From: Allium sativum
Lineage: Eukaryota; Streptophyta; Magnoliopsida; Asparagales; Amaryllidaceae
Reading direction: 5' to 3'
NCBI GenBank assembly: GCA_030737875.1
Contig: CM060912.1
Span: 203,125,231-203,189,230, forward strand
Length of the DNA stretch: 64,000 bases
Each line of letters starts with the position of its first letter. Position 1 is the stretch's first letter. A program made the position numbers and the translations under genes. This document shows positions 22,086 through 33,732 of this stretch, piece by piece. The notes beneath the pieces were generated by a model that saw nothing but the letters and a program-made list of their open reading frames with translations, had not been told where the DNA came from and searched no databases.

Positions 22086-25000
22086 AGTTATGGCCTTCTA
22101 TCATAAATACCCAGAGTCAGGTATTAGACTTTTATTATTGCCGGAAGGAATTCTATCACACCAACCCAAGTCATAGCTTTTGACTTCTTTCCTCATCATT
22201 CTAGAAGAATATATAGGATTTAGAATACTTTTAGGAATAAATCCTTATATTTACACTATTCTAACACTTAAATTTGGTTACAGATTTTCTATTCTCATTT
22301 CCAGGTAAGAAGTCCCTGGCTTCTATCACCATGCCCAAGTATGGAATTCAGGCCAACTGTTGTATATAACGGTGTTGTATGCACAATTATATGATTTTTG
22401 TTTGATGATAACAACCAAATATATATTATTTTAAATCTGTTTGTTACTGTACTGTTTTTGCATATACATCACAGACAGAAATATAATATTTATATTTAAA
22501 TAAAATACAACTGTACAGACATTCAGATATTTACACAGTATTTTGTTTAAATATAATATTTAATTTCAATTTTCAAATAGTACAGATTTACAACTCCACT
22601 ATTTGTACACTTCACTAATATTTTTCATTTCAATACATTCATATACAGCTCCTCGCTATAACACTGTCACTCAGTTATACAATTTTATATATACATTCAC
22701 ATTAACTCATATACAGTTTACATACATTCTCATACACATTCATTAACTGACACATATACACACTGCAATATTCTTATCTTCTTTCTTCGGTCTTCACAAG
22801 CTCAATGTCAGTCCACAAACAGAAACACACACAGTACACTGCAATAGAAATAAATCTGAAATACATGCAAATATAAATTTTATTTTAAAATTTTATTTGC
22901 CTCAGAATTTTGGTGTGTTTCTCATCATTTTTCTGACTCGATCTAATTTGTATATGTATCCATCTAGTACCCACTGATCAGCCTCAACATACCACATTGG
23001 TTTGCTGATCAGAACCAGCGTTAAAACTAGTTGGTTCTGAACAGCCACAATACAGTGCAACAGTCTGCTGATAAATATATTACACGTACACAATATATGT
23101 ATACACACACTGTTGTGTATATATACACATATATAATTGTACAGGTGTATATGGTCGAGCAAAGTCAAAAATGGACAGCAACATGAAGACAAGTTACGAT
23201 CATGGTCAAGACAGTGGCAAGCTAATGTGCAACAGCAAGTTCAAACAATATCATGAAGTGTCAAAGCAATTCATATGTACAAGTATATGGATGCAGCCAA
23301 ACATGTACATGGAGGATACACTCAAGCATGGAACAACTTTCAGGTCAAATGGTCAAGCATGGGAGCATGAAGAAATCTGGTGCAGCTACATACAAATGTA
23401 ACTCAAGTGAAGCAGCAATGTTCAAGGAGCAAGTGGGCACAAGTAGCAACAGCATTACAGCAACATACATGAATGAAGAACAGTATAGGTACAATATAAT
23501 GAAAATGTTCGAGTCAATGCAGCAAAACCATTCAAGTCAACATAAACGAGTCTATGTGTGTCAATATGAACATGTCAATCTAATTCATATGAAGCAGCAT
23601 GGTCAAAATTGCACACAAAGCTAAATTTAGCAATAATGGTTCTGTTCTGAGTTCAAGCACAAGCGCGAAATGCTTTTCAGTTTCAGGTTCAGGTGAATAC
23701 ATGCATTGACACAAATCAGCATGGATATGCAGGATCATAATTGAAAACAAACAAATCAGCATGCAAGTTTGTCCAGAAATGCTCAAGGAAATTATTCAAT
23801 AGTTTTTCAAAAATGGGAAATTTCTTCCCAGTTTTACTATACAGAAATTCATGGCAACAGTTTTAATGGTGAACCCATTTATTTGACAAAGACAAAATCA
23901 GTACAGGTGTAATCATTTGCCAAGAAATCAATCGTCTGAAACATTTTTTGGCAAGTTTTAATTCACTTCTGGGAACAAATCATGCAGTTTCTTTTAGGAA
24001 CCAATCAAGGCCAAATTCATTTAAGGCATTACATGAAACAAATTAATTCTGTTCTGAAAACATCTTACAGCAATATTTATCACAGTAATCATACAAGTAT
24101 TTTATTTTGGCAAGAACAATTCTATTATTCCCAGAATTTCAGTATGGTTTCCAGAAATGAGTGAAATTGACTAATCATTTATGGCAAGAAATTTTCAATT
24201 TGTTTTCCAGGATTGAACAAATTTAGTTTGGCAGATTTCAAACATTTTCAAATGTGTTCAATAACCAGCTTTCACGCAATCTATTGCTCAAGGCACATAT
24301 TTTCGGCCAAGTCATCAACCAACTATGGAAAGTTTTCAACAACAAATCAAGTGTGGATTCGTTCAAAGGGACAGAAACAAGTCTGGATTCATTTTGTTAT
24401 GGCAATATATTCAAATTCAATTCAACGCCGAGGAAACCAAAACAGGAAACATCACAATCAGTGCAAGCCATTTAAGTTAAAATCAGAGCAATCATAGGAT
24501 TTTGAAATCCTATTTGAACACCAAATCATCATAGGCACAAATTGTCGAAAACCAAGAACACAGATTCAAGAGAAAAATTGAAACAATTAAATCAGAGATT
24601 CTTACAAGTTTTCGATCGCAAGCAGAGATGATTTCCCTAATCAGATCGACAAAGAGTAACATCAAATTCAAGCATCAGAGAACCACGACATCATTCCAGA
24701 AGCCATTGAATAAATTTGGGGAAAATTTCTTAAACCCTAGAGCTACCGCCATTTCTATTGGAGAATCAAAAGAGAACGGGAAAAATGAGATGAGGGTGCA
24801 CCCCTTTGAACTATGGCCGGCCAAGTAGAAGTGCATAGTCGTATTTTTCCTTTTTAATTCTAGGGTTTTATTTTCATTTTGTTGTATTTTAAATTTATTT
24901 TGTAACTCGTCCGAACCAGTTCTAGAGTCGGTAAAATCTAGAGGGAATCCAGTTAGGGTTTATGTAACACCCCAGATTTTTGAATAATCGAATTAGCTAA

Positions 25001-25171
25001 ATTAAAGAATAATTAATCTCAGACGTGAGAATTATGGGCATTGGGTTGCGCCATTGTGTTCGTCTCGGAATTCTGGTTGAAATAGAGTCCGAGTTTGCGG
25101 GAAACGAGTACCAGATGAAGGAGTTATGGACGAACGAAGATTGGTGGCCGAAAGAAAAAAAAAAGGATTGC

Positions 25172-25198
25172 ACTGGCGCACTTGGGAAGTGCGCCAGT
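25172..25198. promoter_or_regulatory. Perfect U3 hairpin, 12-bp arms, GGG loop
   Basis: ACTGGCGCACTT, GGG, AAGTGCGCCAGT. In the 3' LTR at 6474-6500 one G-to-A change breaks one pair. A partial second copy (CACTGGCGCACCTGCCAAGTG) follows about 10 bp later. It lies about 200 bp upstream of the TATA box at 25400. Confidence 0.85.
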
Positions 25199-25399
25199 AC
25201 AAATTAACACTGGCGCACCTGCCAAGTGCGCCCAGGCCGAGGCAGGAGCCTGCACAACTTTCTGGTTCAGGCTGACCCGTGTTGTTGAGTCCTTTCTAAC
25301 TCCTTGCTGAGTCATTAGGGCTGACTCGTCACCCTATCATGATTGAATGGTTTTGATTAACCCTAAGATCATCTGACGGCTTAAATTAATTCAGAATTC

Positions 25400-25407
25400 T
25401 ATAAAAA
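25400..25407 (+). promoter_or_regulatory. TATA box of the nested solo LTR
   Basis: TATAAAAA followed by GACTCATAGACTC, at the same LTR position as 6702 in the 3' LTR of the coding element. Confidence 0.6.
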
Positions 25408-28400
25408 GACTCATAGACTCAAACCCTAAATCAGAATTAAAATTGAAACTATGGTCGTCATGCTGTTGTCTTGAACCCTAGAGCAGCCGCCACCAAAATT
25501 ATGAGGAAGAACAACAACCAAATCAGAACTACTCAACCCTAACAGTGAATCTTCATCAAAGGAGAGCTAATTCAACTCCAGAAATCAGAATTCAGAACTC
25601 AAGACTGCTTTTGAGTTGTGAGTTCGATAGTTTTAGCAAAATAATTAATAAATGAATTGGATTGAGTTATAATGCGGATAATTTGGATATGATATGAATT
25701 GTTGATTGCATGTTGTAATTATGTGTAGAATTGTGTTGTAATTTTTATGATACTATGTTATGATGCTATCACCCATTTTATAATCCTATGATTGGCTTAT
25801 GTCTAGTTGAATCATCATTTTTCTTATGCTAGTTTGTTATATTAACTCATATGATAAATCATATGTATGCAAGTTTAGATTTTGATTCAAACATGAATCA
25901 TATACAAGTTGGGTAGAATAATATGTGACCTTACATGGCTATGACACCTAGTTTATGTGAGAATTTAATTGAAAGTTAGGCTATGACATATGCTAAATTC
26001 TACATGATACTTTACATGTTAGATACTAGTTTACACCATTGTTGCGATGTATAGATCACATATGAAAGTTTATGAGTTGAATATGAATCATGTTATGTTA
26101 CTACCTATGCAAGTTTACCCCTTTTAGATATAGATCTATGACATATGTTGTTTATGCAAGTTTGTGGCCATTATTTCATCAAGTTCACACCTTTAGATTT
26201 GGATCTATGTCATACATGATTTATGCAAGTTTGTGGCCATTATCTCATCAAGTTCACACCTTTAGATTTGGATCCATGACATATATTGTTTATGCAAGTT
26301 GTAACTTTGGCCTATGCAAGTTTTAGATGTAGAACATCATTCATATATGCAAGTTCACCCCTATGTTAGATCTATGTTTTAATTATGTGTATATATTATG
26401 ATGTTTTCTTTTATTTCATGAGTTAGACTATTCGAGTCTAACATATATTTTACGTTAAACGAACAAACGTACTACATGGGGTAAAAGGGGATAATATTAA
26501 AAAGGTTTAATTGCCATAAATGCCTTAAAAGCGTAAAATATAATTGTGGTGAAAATTGGTATGATTTTACATACCATAAATGGATGGACATAATTGAGTC
26601 AATTATGGACATCGTTAAATTTGGAATTGATTGATAATTTGAATAGGGAAAGTAATTCAAATTGGGGAATGATTAATTAGGAATAATTAATCGCCTAAGA
26701 CACGAGGTTAGATTCTTTTGTAGTGTAAGACTGCCCGGACCCGCCCGGCAAATCCAGCTGCCACAAATGCCAGTCTAATGTGAGAGGTCTTAGGCATAAA
26801 CTAAATACGTAACAATTGTAAAGACACGAGGTTAGGCTCATTTGTGGTGTAAGACTGCCCGGACCCTCCCCCCCGGCAAATCCAGCTGCCACAAATGTCT
26901 GTCTAATGTGAGAGGTCTTTATGAGGTTACGGTCTTAATGAATTAAGAAACACTTAAACAGATAAGCATGTAGTGGGACATGAGGGGGTTAAGTGGGTGC
27001 CTTGGGTGGCATGTGGAATCTAGTGGGTGCCTTTGGTGGCATTTGGAAATACGATTAGAAACACTTAACCAAAATTGAAACATGTAATTGAAACATGAAT
27101 AAGAAGTGGGTTAAGTGGGATATACTAGAGGCGACCAAACTTAGGTGGATAGCTTGTGTCAAGTAATGGGGGCCCGTTTCAACCAGCAACCCATACGTAT
27201 CTTTGTGGGCTCGACCCAAGTCGAGGACGGGACACGCATACTGGGCTTGACTGTAAGAGGCCAAACCGGGTTAGCGGTGGCAACGCAAGTCCAATGGGTT
27301 CATATGCGTGTGTGGACCCGGGCTGGTAGGTAAGACGTTGTTGCATCGTGTAGGTATAAGCCGTGCATTCTTGGTTGTATCGGGTTGCCACTTTGGGGAG
27401 TGATACACCCCACTGTGGGGCCAGCATGAGTATCTATGAGTTAGGGAGCCGATCGCTTGGGGGTAGTGGGTACACCTAGTGGAGACAGGGGCAGACGGCA
27501 CCTATGAAGGTAGCTATGGGTGCACGAAACTACCAATATCATTATTAAGTCTGTAGGCGGGATCAACCTTAGGGTGACTAGTGGTGGTGTAGTATACTAG
27601 TGGCGGTGCAGTATAGCAATTATCTTATAGTGTTGGTGTAGTTTAGTAATCTTCCTATTGTGGTTTAGGTGCGCTTAACGATATCGTTGATCATCCTGTT
27701 TCCTTATTTACTCTTCCATACTCAATGGTTCATGGTCATTTCCTTATTTTCCAACTTATGCCTTAGCCTAGTTACTTTGTTAATTATATTGTTAGAATTA
27801 TCGCACTCGCCAGACTTTATGTCTGATCCCCCTTTTTCCATCTCTTTCCTCCCCCCCCCCCCCACCCCCCAGGTGCTCAGGTTGGAACTAGCACCAGTGG
27901 AGCTTGATTTTGGACTGCTTTTAGAAGATTTTTTGGACCGCTGAAGTAAAGGTCAACTTCTCTTAAATTATGGCTATTTTGATGTTGGGGATTATGTCTT
28001 TCAGATTATGTACTTTGTTTTATCAAGACGGGTATGATGTACTTGACTTTGGTTTATGGTTTTGATGATGTAACCAAACATATTTACCTTCTGCTGCAAT
28101 AAATATAGTTTTGAATTTTCAAGTAATGTTTTATATCTGTCTTGTTGTGATTTTCTGTTCTATACTTACTTAAAATGCTCCATTGAAGTTAGTGCATTCC
28201 CTTTGTGAGTGACATTAATGGACGTGGGGTGTTACAGTTTAGCTGGCAGTTTACTAGAGTTTGTAAAATCTAGGGTTACATATTACGGGTTTGTAATTCA
28301 GGAAAATCTGGTCGAGGGGATATCGGTCATTCTAGGGTTTTGAGCGTAGGGTTAGTACAGGAGCAGGGAGTGCGAGTTTACAGTGTTTGTAAGCGGGATC

Positions 28401-28618
28401 TGTTACTAACTCCTAGTAGAAACCTTAGGAATGCAGCAGTAGGCAGGATTTTGCCGAAGCTGGGTATATCGTGTGTTATTTACTTTCTGTATTTTTATTT
28501 CTGCTGCATTCTGTGATCTGTGAACATTTTAATATACCGTAATATTTAAACTCTGCGATAATTTGTGATAAACCCTATTCACCCCCCCCCCCCCTCTAGG
28601 TTTAATCTAGATCTAACA

Positions 28619-29355
28619 CCAACAACCTTATTTACGAAAATAGATTTACTTAAATCAAATACTCGGCTTGGTGCCTCAAGTATTTTTCTTAGAATCTCCA
28701 AACAAAGGTTGTGGTTTCTCGACACCTCACATAGGGAAGTTTCCTAAACTTATGTTATTTTTACCCTAACCATAGTGTTATAAGTTTTGATTAAATACAA
28801 TGATTGACACATTTTAAGTGAAATATTAAATGCTATGCAAGTTATATTACTTTTATTAATATATCTTGTTTCTCAAAAAACGAGATTCTGGTCCTCAAAT
28901 AAGAAATAACTATACCTAGGCGTTGAGAATTCTATTATGAACCTCTGAAATTTTATTATAAGCATCTAAGTTTGGATTTTGGGTTTGTACTCCACGTTTT
29001 CAAAAGATGAACTTCAAAAGATGAACTCGTGATAAATGAATACTTAAATAAGGGTATAAGGTTTCCCATTCCCACTGATAGAAAAATCTTAAAACCTTCG
29101 GTATAAGGGTCTGCATGAATACATTGAATTAGTATGTTGCCTATTTAAACTCATTAGTATTCATCATTTTGGAATTTAAACCCTAATGCTGCCATCTAAG
29201 AAAATTTAATGTTATTTCTTGTATCCTTATTTTGAAGTATACGAAACTAATGACCAGAAATTTCTTTAATGCTACTTGAGTTACAAAAAAGCAGTACATA
29301 AACTATTGGATTTTTGCCCTAAAGAACAAAAGCCCCTTTATACTGGGGGGCTAAC
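28619..29355. other. 3' end of the gag-only element's internal region
   Basis: AT-rich DNA without coding signals joins the copia LTR insertion to the 3' LTR. A short G-rich run (CTGGGGGGCT at 29344-29353), five bases before the LTR, is the best polypurine-tract candidate. Confidence 0.55.
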
Positions 29356-30727
29356 TGTTAACACCAAAATTTGCATCAACCAAATATAAAGAGGCAGAAG
29401 TTCCAAAGCCAGAAGAACAAAGGGATTTAGGCAATAAAGCCAAAACCAAGTAGATAAGGCCTTGAAGGTAGCTAAAGCGTTGCAGAAAGCAAAATCTGAG
29501 AGCTGGGGAACCGATAACAGGAAAAAAAGATTTGAGGACCGTTATATTGACACCAAGAGAAGAAAAAGAAATATTGTTTCTACTATAACTTTTGATTGGT
29601 AAGAGATTTAGACCTGAAACCACTTCCATTGGATTCATATGACGGTTTCCCATTTTGTAGAGTGGCCACATTAAACAAACAGACGTATCATTTGGGAATA
29701 ATGGTTGAAACAAGGTTACCAGAGTGGTGACGACAACAGAAAATGACACCAGAGTGGTAATGACTACCGAATGACGAAATTAAAGTGGTGATAGCAGCAG
29801 AAAATGACACCAGAGTGGTGATGACGGCGGAATGATGAAAGCAGAGTGGTGATGACAGCAGAATGACGAAACCAGAGTGGTGACAACAACAGAATGATGA
29901 CACCAGAGTGGTGACGACACCGACACCATAATGGTGACGACACCGATACCATAATGGTGACGACACCGACACCCGAAAGGTGATACTAAAAAGGGATATC
30001 AGAAAGGTGATACCAGAAAGGGATACCATAAAGGTGATACCATAGTGGCGACGACTGCAGAAAACGCTACCAGAATTGCGACGACACCGACACCAAAGAA
30101 ACGACAACAGAAAGGTGACACCAAAAATGTGGCAACAAAAAGTGACACCAAGAGGTGGCTATACCATATGACCACAACAAAAGAGTCCCAAATCCTCAAT
30201 AAATAAGACCCCAAGGGTCACATTTTGAGGATTTTTTCTCATTCCACAATCTTATTCTCATTTCTAAGAGAGTTAACCCTAATTTGTAAATCAATTTGGG
30301 GATTTCTTATGTAACCTCCTCTATGAATAAAATCATCAAAGCCCTTAAAGTGGACGTAGGTTCAATCCGAACCGAACCACTATAAATCGTTGTGTTCTTA
30401 TTATTTTCGCATATTATACTGTATTTTACTATGCTTCCGAATATGTTTTGCTATACTTCCGAATGAACAAAATATTCCTACACCATTTAGCTTTCCACTT
30501 GCGATGAGATTAAGAAACCATTATCCTAAGGTAACTGTTGGTCCTTAAGTCTCGTAAGCGTGATACTCACCTCTTAAAGAAAGAGTAACCAATTTTCGAG
30601 ATTAAGACCTTGATATATAAGAAACGGTGAACTAACTCAAGCCACTAGAAACTAAGCAATCTCTAAGTACCCTTAGGTCCATACCCTTATTCTCTTATTC
30701 TGGTGTTGACGAAAAATATCGTTAACA
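29356..30727 (+). repeat. 3' LTR of the gag-only element (1372 bp)
   Basis: It starts TGTTAACACCAAAATTTGC and ends AAATATCGTTAACA, followed by the TSD CTACT at 30728-30732. It parallels 11753-13219 throughout, with a shorter U3 minisatellite (29715-30110) and a mutated TATA box near 30198. Confidence 0.92.
29715..30110. repeat. U3 minisatellite of the 3' LTR
   Basis: This is the same 30-bp ACCAGAGTGGTGACGACAGC family as at 12115-12645 but with fewer units. Several antisense frames through it are artefacts of the period. Confidence 0.85.
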
Positions 30728-30732
30728 CTACT

Positions 30733-33027
30733 CAATCTACTCAACAACATCGCTGATGAGCATACCAAAATAATAAGATCAAACATAAAACTTTAAGTCA
30801 GACAATAGTTTGGTATGAGCGATAAATACATCTTTGCAAAATATGAAACAAGACAGTTCAAATCTCACCTGACATGTCCCTGTAATTAAAGAGTCAGCAC
30901 ATAATAACTAAATAAAACATGCTACTCAAATAATAATAAAAATAAATACTGCATAGAATAGGATTTTCAATCCCCACTTTACTTCAGTATCCTAAAGTGA
31001 CAGCCTACCCATAGAAAGAAGAAAGAGAACATTCAAACCAATTCAAAGCATCCATCCATCAATATCTTAGCTATCACTATCTAAACCCTTCAATATAATG
31101 ATAACCTACATGACCATCCTCACTTATGCTTGGGACCAATGGAAAACCCTGGTTCTAGCCAGACTACCATACGTCATACGTACATTTCCCTTCCCAAAGC
31201 AATTAGATTGTTTCCCAAGCAATACAAGGTACACGACCATCGCTGCCAGTCCTTATTGACATCCCCACCCATGCTTCAAGTCTGCACCTATAACACTCTA
31301 AGCTATCGATGATTCCTTGACACTCCCAAATACATGAGTCATCCATAACTCCATCTATATGTCAAGTCCCACTCGAGTTAGTACATTTTCTCATAACCTC
31401 GTTCCATCCCGAGATTCTTATCATGTTCTCCTTCGACAACTCCCATCTGAGTTCATAATCAAAGAGTTATAACTTCCATCTCATAGGAGTAATCGCTGAA
31501 CCACAAGTTCTAGTAGAAATTGCATCCTCCCTCGCCTCCTGTTAACGGATCGGTACCGATCCATCGTCCATGGATCAACATCGGTCGGCCATGTACTTGG
31601 AATTTTGGATCATAAAACTTTTGTGCAACCTCCTCGTATCCTTTAAAGCCTACATCCCAAGTCTCATCGGATTTTGACGATCTATGCTCCTGATATGCTC
31701 TGATCTTCATCCTAATTCTAATTATTCTAAATACAAAAATCAAGAATAACATACAATTCAAATATTCAAATAATAATTACATCTAATTCCTACCACATAC
31801 AGATACATAATCATATATAACCATGAATTAATTGATAATAATCGTAGATCTGACACAATTTAAAGCTAATTACATATTAACCATATTGGATCTAGCAAGT
31901 TACTTAGAGTATATCATAATTAGGTTAATCTAAGGGTTCCTAGATCTGAAATTAACATGTATAATCCAGTTTTAGAGATAAATTAACATGTATGATGTTT
32001 AAAGGACTGGATTACAACATAAATACAACTAGTCATGTGAAAGATCAGCATCACCCACCAAAACCTTCAATACAATGTAATGAGATGTTGATATGTTATG
32101 GACAACGAAGAAAATGCACAATTTGATAATGAGATGATGAGATATAGCCTTCTCAGACATGGATCTAGCCTCTAAATGAAGAAAACATATGAGTAATGTA
32201 AAATAAAATTAGCACTTGAGAGCATTAAGGCAAACCGGAGTGTACCATAGTTCAATTTCTGACATGAATGAGGGAGAAGAGCTTCTAATATCTCTCTACA
32301 TCCATTTTTCTAGCTGTAGGTCCTAAGTTTAATAAGCTAACTAATCTCAGCTCATTAGCTGTCTCTGAGTCTGTTCAGCAGAAATGAAAACTTAAAACTG
32401 CAATTTCTCCCAAATCAGTGGACCATTTTCATTGACTGCTCTACAGAATGGTTAACCACCATCCCAAAACAATGAGACTAATTAAAACACATACTTCGAT
32501 TTTTATCAAAAGTTTTGGATAAAAAAGATGTCACAAGGGTAGTAAACAAGAAAATATATGCGCTACGTATAACAAACATCGATGTATATTTCTGTTCCCT
32601 AAGAAAGTGTATTAACTCATTGAAACGTTGTTGCCTGTTCGATGACGTTATTGTAAGTACAATACACTTTCGTCGACCAGTCTTAGTAACATCTCAGAGT
32701 AATCTATAGAAAATTCAAGTGTTTGTTAATCACAAATTTTATTTCAACAATAAGACTAAAATGTTCAACAATGTTAACCATTTCTCTTTTAACCAATGTA
32801 AAATAAACGGACTTGTGAAATTCCGGATCAAACTAGCTACATAACTTCAAAACAATAAATTTGTCAAATTTAACAAAACCCTAATTTGTAGAAAATTGGA
32901 GATTGATTGTAGAATTGAATCGGGATGATCTTCCTGCGTTGAAGAGCAAACCATGCTTCGAATTGACGAGGAAATCTGCTAAATTCACAACTAAATTTCA
33001 ATTTTAGAAAAAAATAAGGATAATTTT
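30733..33027. other. Noncoding intergenic DNA, probably decayed repeat
   Basis: No gene can be supported. The segment to about 31800 continues the pre-insertion sequence broken at 11752. It contains a 16-bp perfect palindrome (GGATCGGTACCGATCC near 31546) and an 83-codon antisense frame (31510-31761) without recognisable motifs. The rest is AT-rich. Confidence 0.5.
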
Positions 33028-33035
33028 CGTTTTAG

Positions 33036-33182
33036 TTTTTTTTTAAAATAGTACTTGTATATACGAGTTTGTATCATATAACATATTATATGGTAGGTAG
33101 GTTGAACACCATAGAGCGGGAATTGAACACGTGATCTCTTGCACCATTGCCAAAATGCCTTAACCAGTTTCGACAAGGTGTC
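33036..33182 (-). mobile_element. tRNA-derived SINE candidate (about 145 bp)
   Basis: Read on the minus strand from 33182, a tRNA-like head includes ACTGGTTAAGGCA (A-box region) and GTGTTCAATTCCC (B-box-like). A short unrelated body ends in an A-run (T-run at 33036-33044 on +). The flanks resemble a TSD: CGTTTTAGTT at 33028-33037 and CGTTTAGTTG at 33183-33192. Head, size, tail and near-duplication fit a plant SINE; the family is unknown. Confidence 0.55.
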
Positions 33183-33188
33183 CGTTTA

Positions 33189-33215
33189 GTTGTTGTTGTT
33201 GTTGTTGTTGTTGTT
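33189..33215. repeat. (GTT)9 microsatellite
   Basis: Nine GTT units directly beside the SINE candidate. Confidence 0.95.
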
Positions 33216-33219
33216 ATTA

Positions 33220-33297
33220 TATACAATGAGTTAAGTGATATTAGGGATGAGGGCCAACTATACAATGAGTTAAGTGATATTGAGGATGAGGGCCAAC
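33220..33297. repeat. 39-bp tandem duplication
   Basis: TATACAATGAGTTAAGTGAT followed by GGATGAGGGCCAAC occurs at 33220 and 33259 with two or three differences. Confidence 0.93.
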
Positions 33298-33732
33298 CTA
33301 TGTTTTGAAGCAGAGCGTCACTAAGCGACTTTTCAAAAGTTATACATTTACTTTTTTGTTGTAGAAAAAGGGCATAGTCAGAGACTTTTCAAAAAAATTC
33401 CACACAGTAAAATAAGAGACTATGGACTTAGCATATCCTGATCACCAATAAAGCTAAGCTGGTCAAAACATAGCTATATTTGAAATTAATTTCAAAAATA
33501 TTATGGCTCCATCTATTGGCATCCCACGATTTGCTCTTCCCATGCCGGTAATTTTAAAAAACAATATTCAGCCCATTTTTTTCTTTTCTTACCCCGTTTA
33601 TTTCTGAATTGCCCTTGTTCTTTCATTATCTGTGATTCTTCTCTTTCTTTTTACTTTATTTTACATTTTTCGTCGCTTCATCAAAACCATAACAACTTTA
33701 CAATCTACTGCTTGTAATGAAAAAAGGCAAAC

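Larger units (their letters stand above)
24963..28236 (+). mobile_element. Tekay-type solo LTR (3274 bp) nested in the copia LTR
   Basis: It starts TGTAACACCCCAGATTTTTG and ends GGACGTGGGGTGTTACA, flanked by GTTTA at 24958-24962 and 28237-28241. It aligns along its length with 6270-9491, including the hairpin, TATA box, duplicated stem-loop module (26699-26920) and the terminal AATAAA region. Single-base changes and small insertions distinguish it, including a C-run at 27851-27870. A solo LTR by recombination; the youngest layer of this nest by position. Confidence 0.95.
22358..28618 (+). mobile_element. Solo LTR of SIRE/Maximus-type Ty1-copia element, split by a Ty3 solo LTR
   Basis: The unit starts TGTTGTATATAACGG, ends CTAGATCTAACA and is flanked by CCAAC on both sides (22353-22357 and 28619-28623). 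Early TTTGATGATAACAACC and late CTATTCACCCC...CTCTAGG are words I associate with SIRE/Opie-type LTRs (recognition from memory). Removing the nested insertion 24963-28236 and its 5-bp duplication leaves about 2.98 kb. No internal domain remains. It sits in the internal region of the gag-only element. Confidence 0.88.
11753..30727 (+). mobile_element. Gag-only LTR retrotransposon (TR-GAG type, Tat-like gag) with nested insertions
   Basis: Two related LTRs (11753-13219 and 29356-30727) begin TGTTAACACC and end TTAACA. The 5-bp sequence CTACT flanks the whole unit at 11748-11752 and 30728-30732, so this is one insertion. The total is 18,975 bp. Removing the two nested insertions and their TSDs leaves about 7.4 kb. 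The internal part shows a primer site, a degenerate gag and long tandem arrays, but no protease, RT, RNase H or integrase. That matches the described TR-GAG class of non-autonomous elements; loss of pol by deletion is an alternative. The two LTRs differ by roughly a tenth where compared by eye, which makes it an old element. The direction follows the gag and the primer site. Confidence 0.9.

Noticed and set aside
23171..24828. Several + frames of 60-120 codons in the copia LTR.
   Set aside because: Met/Gln/Ser-rich frames without domains, inside a bounded LTR, overlapping each other in different frames.
28565..28747. 60-codon frame with NPIHPPPPSRFNLD.
   Set aside because: It spans the C-run at the end of the copia LTR and the junction into the host element; no gene.
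31510..31761. 83-codon antisense frame.
   Set aside because: No recognisable motif, no neighbours, and it lies in a probable decayed LTR.
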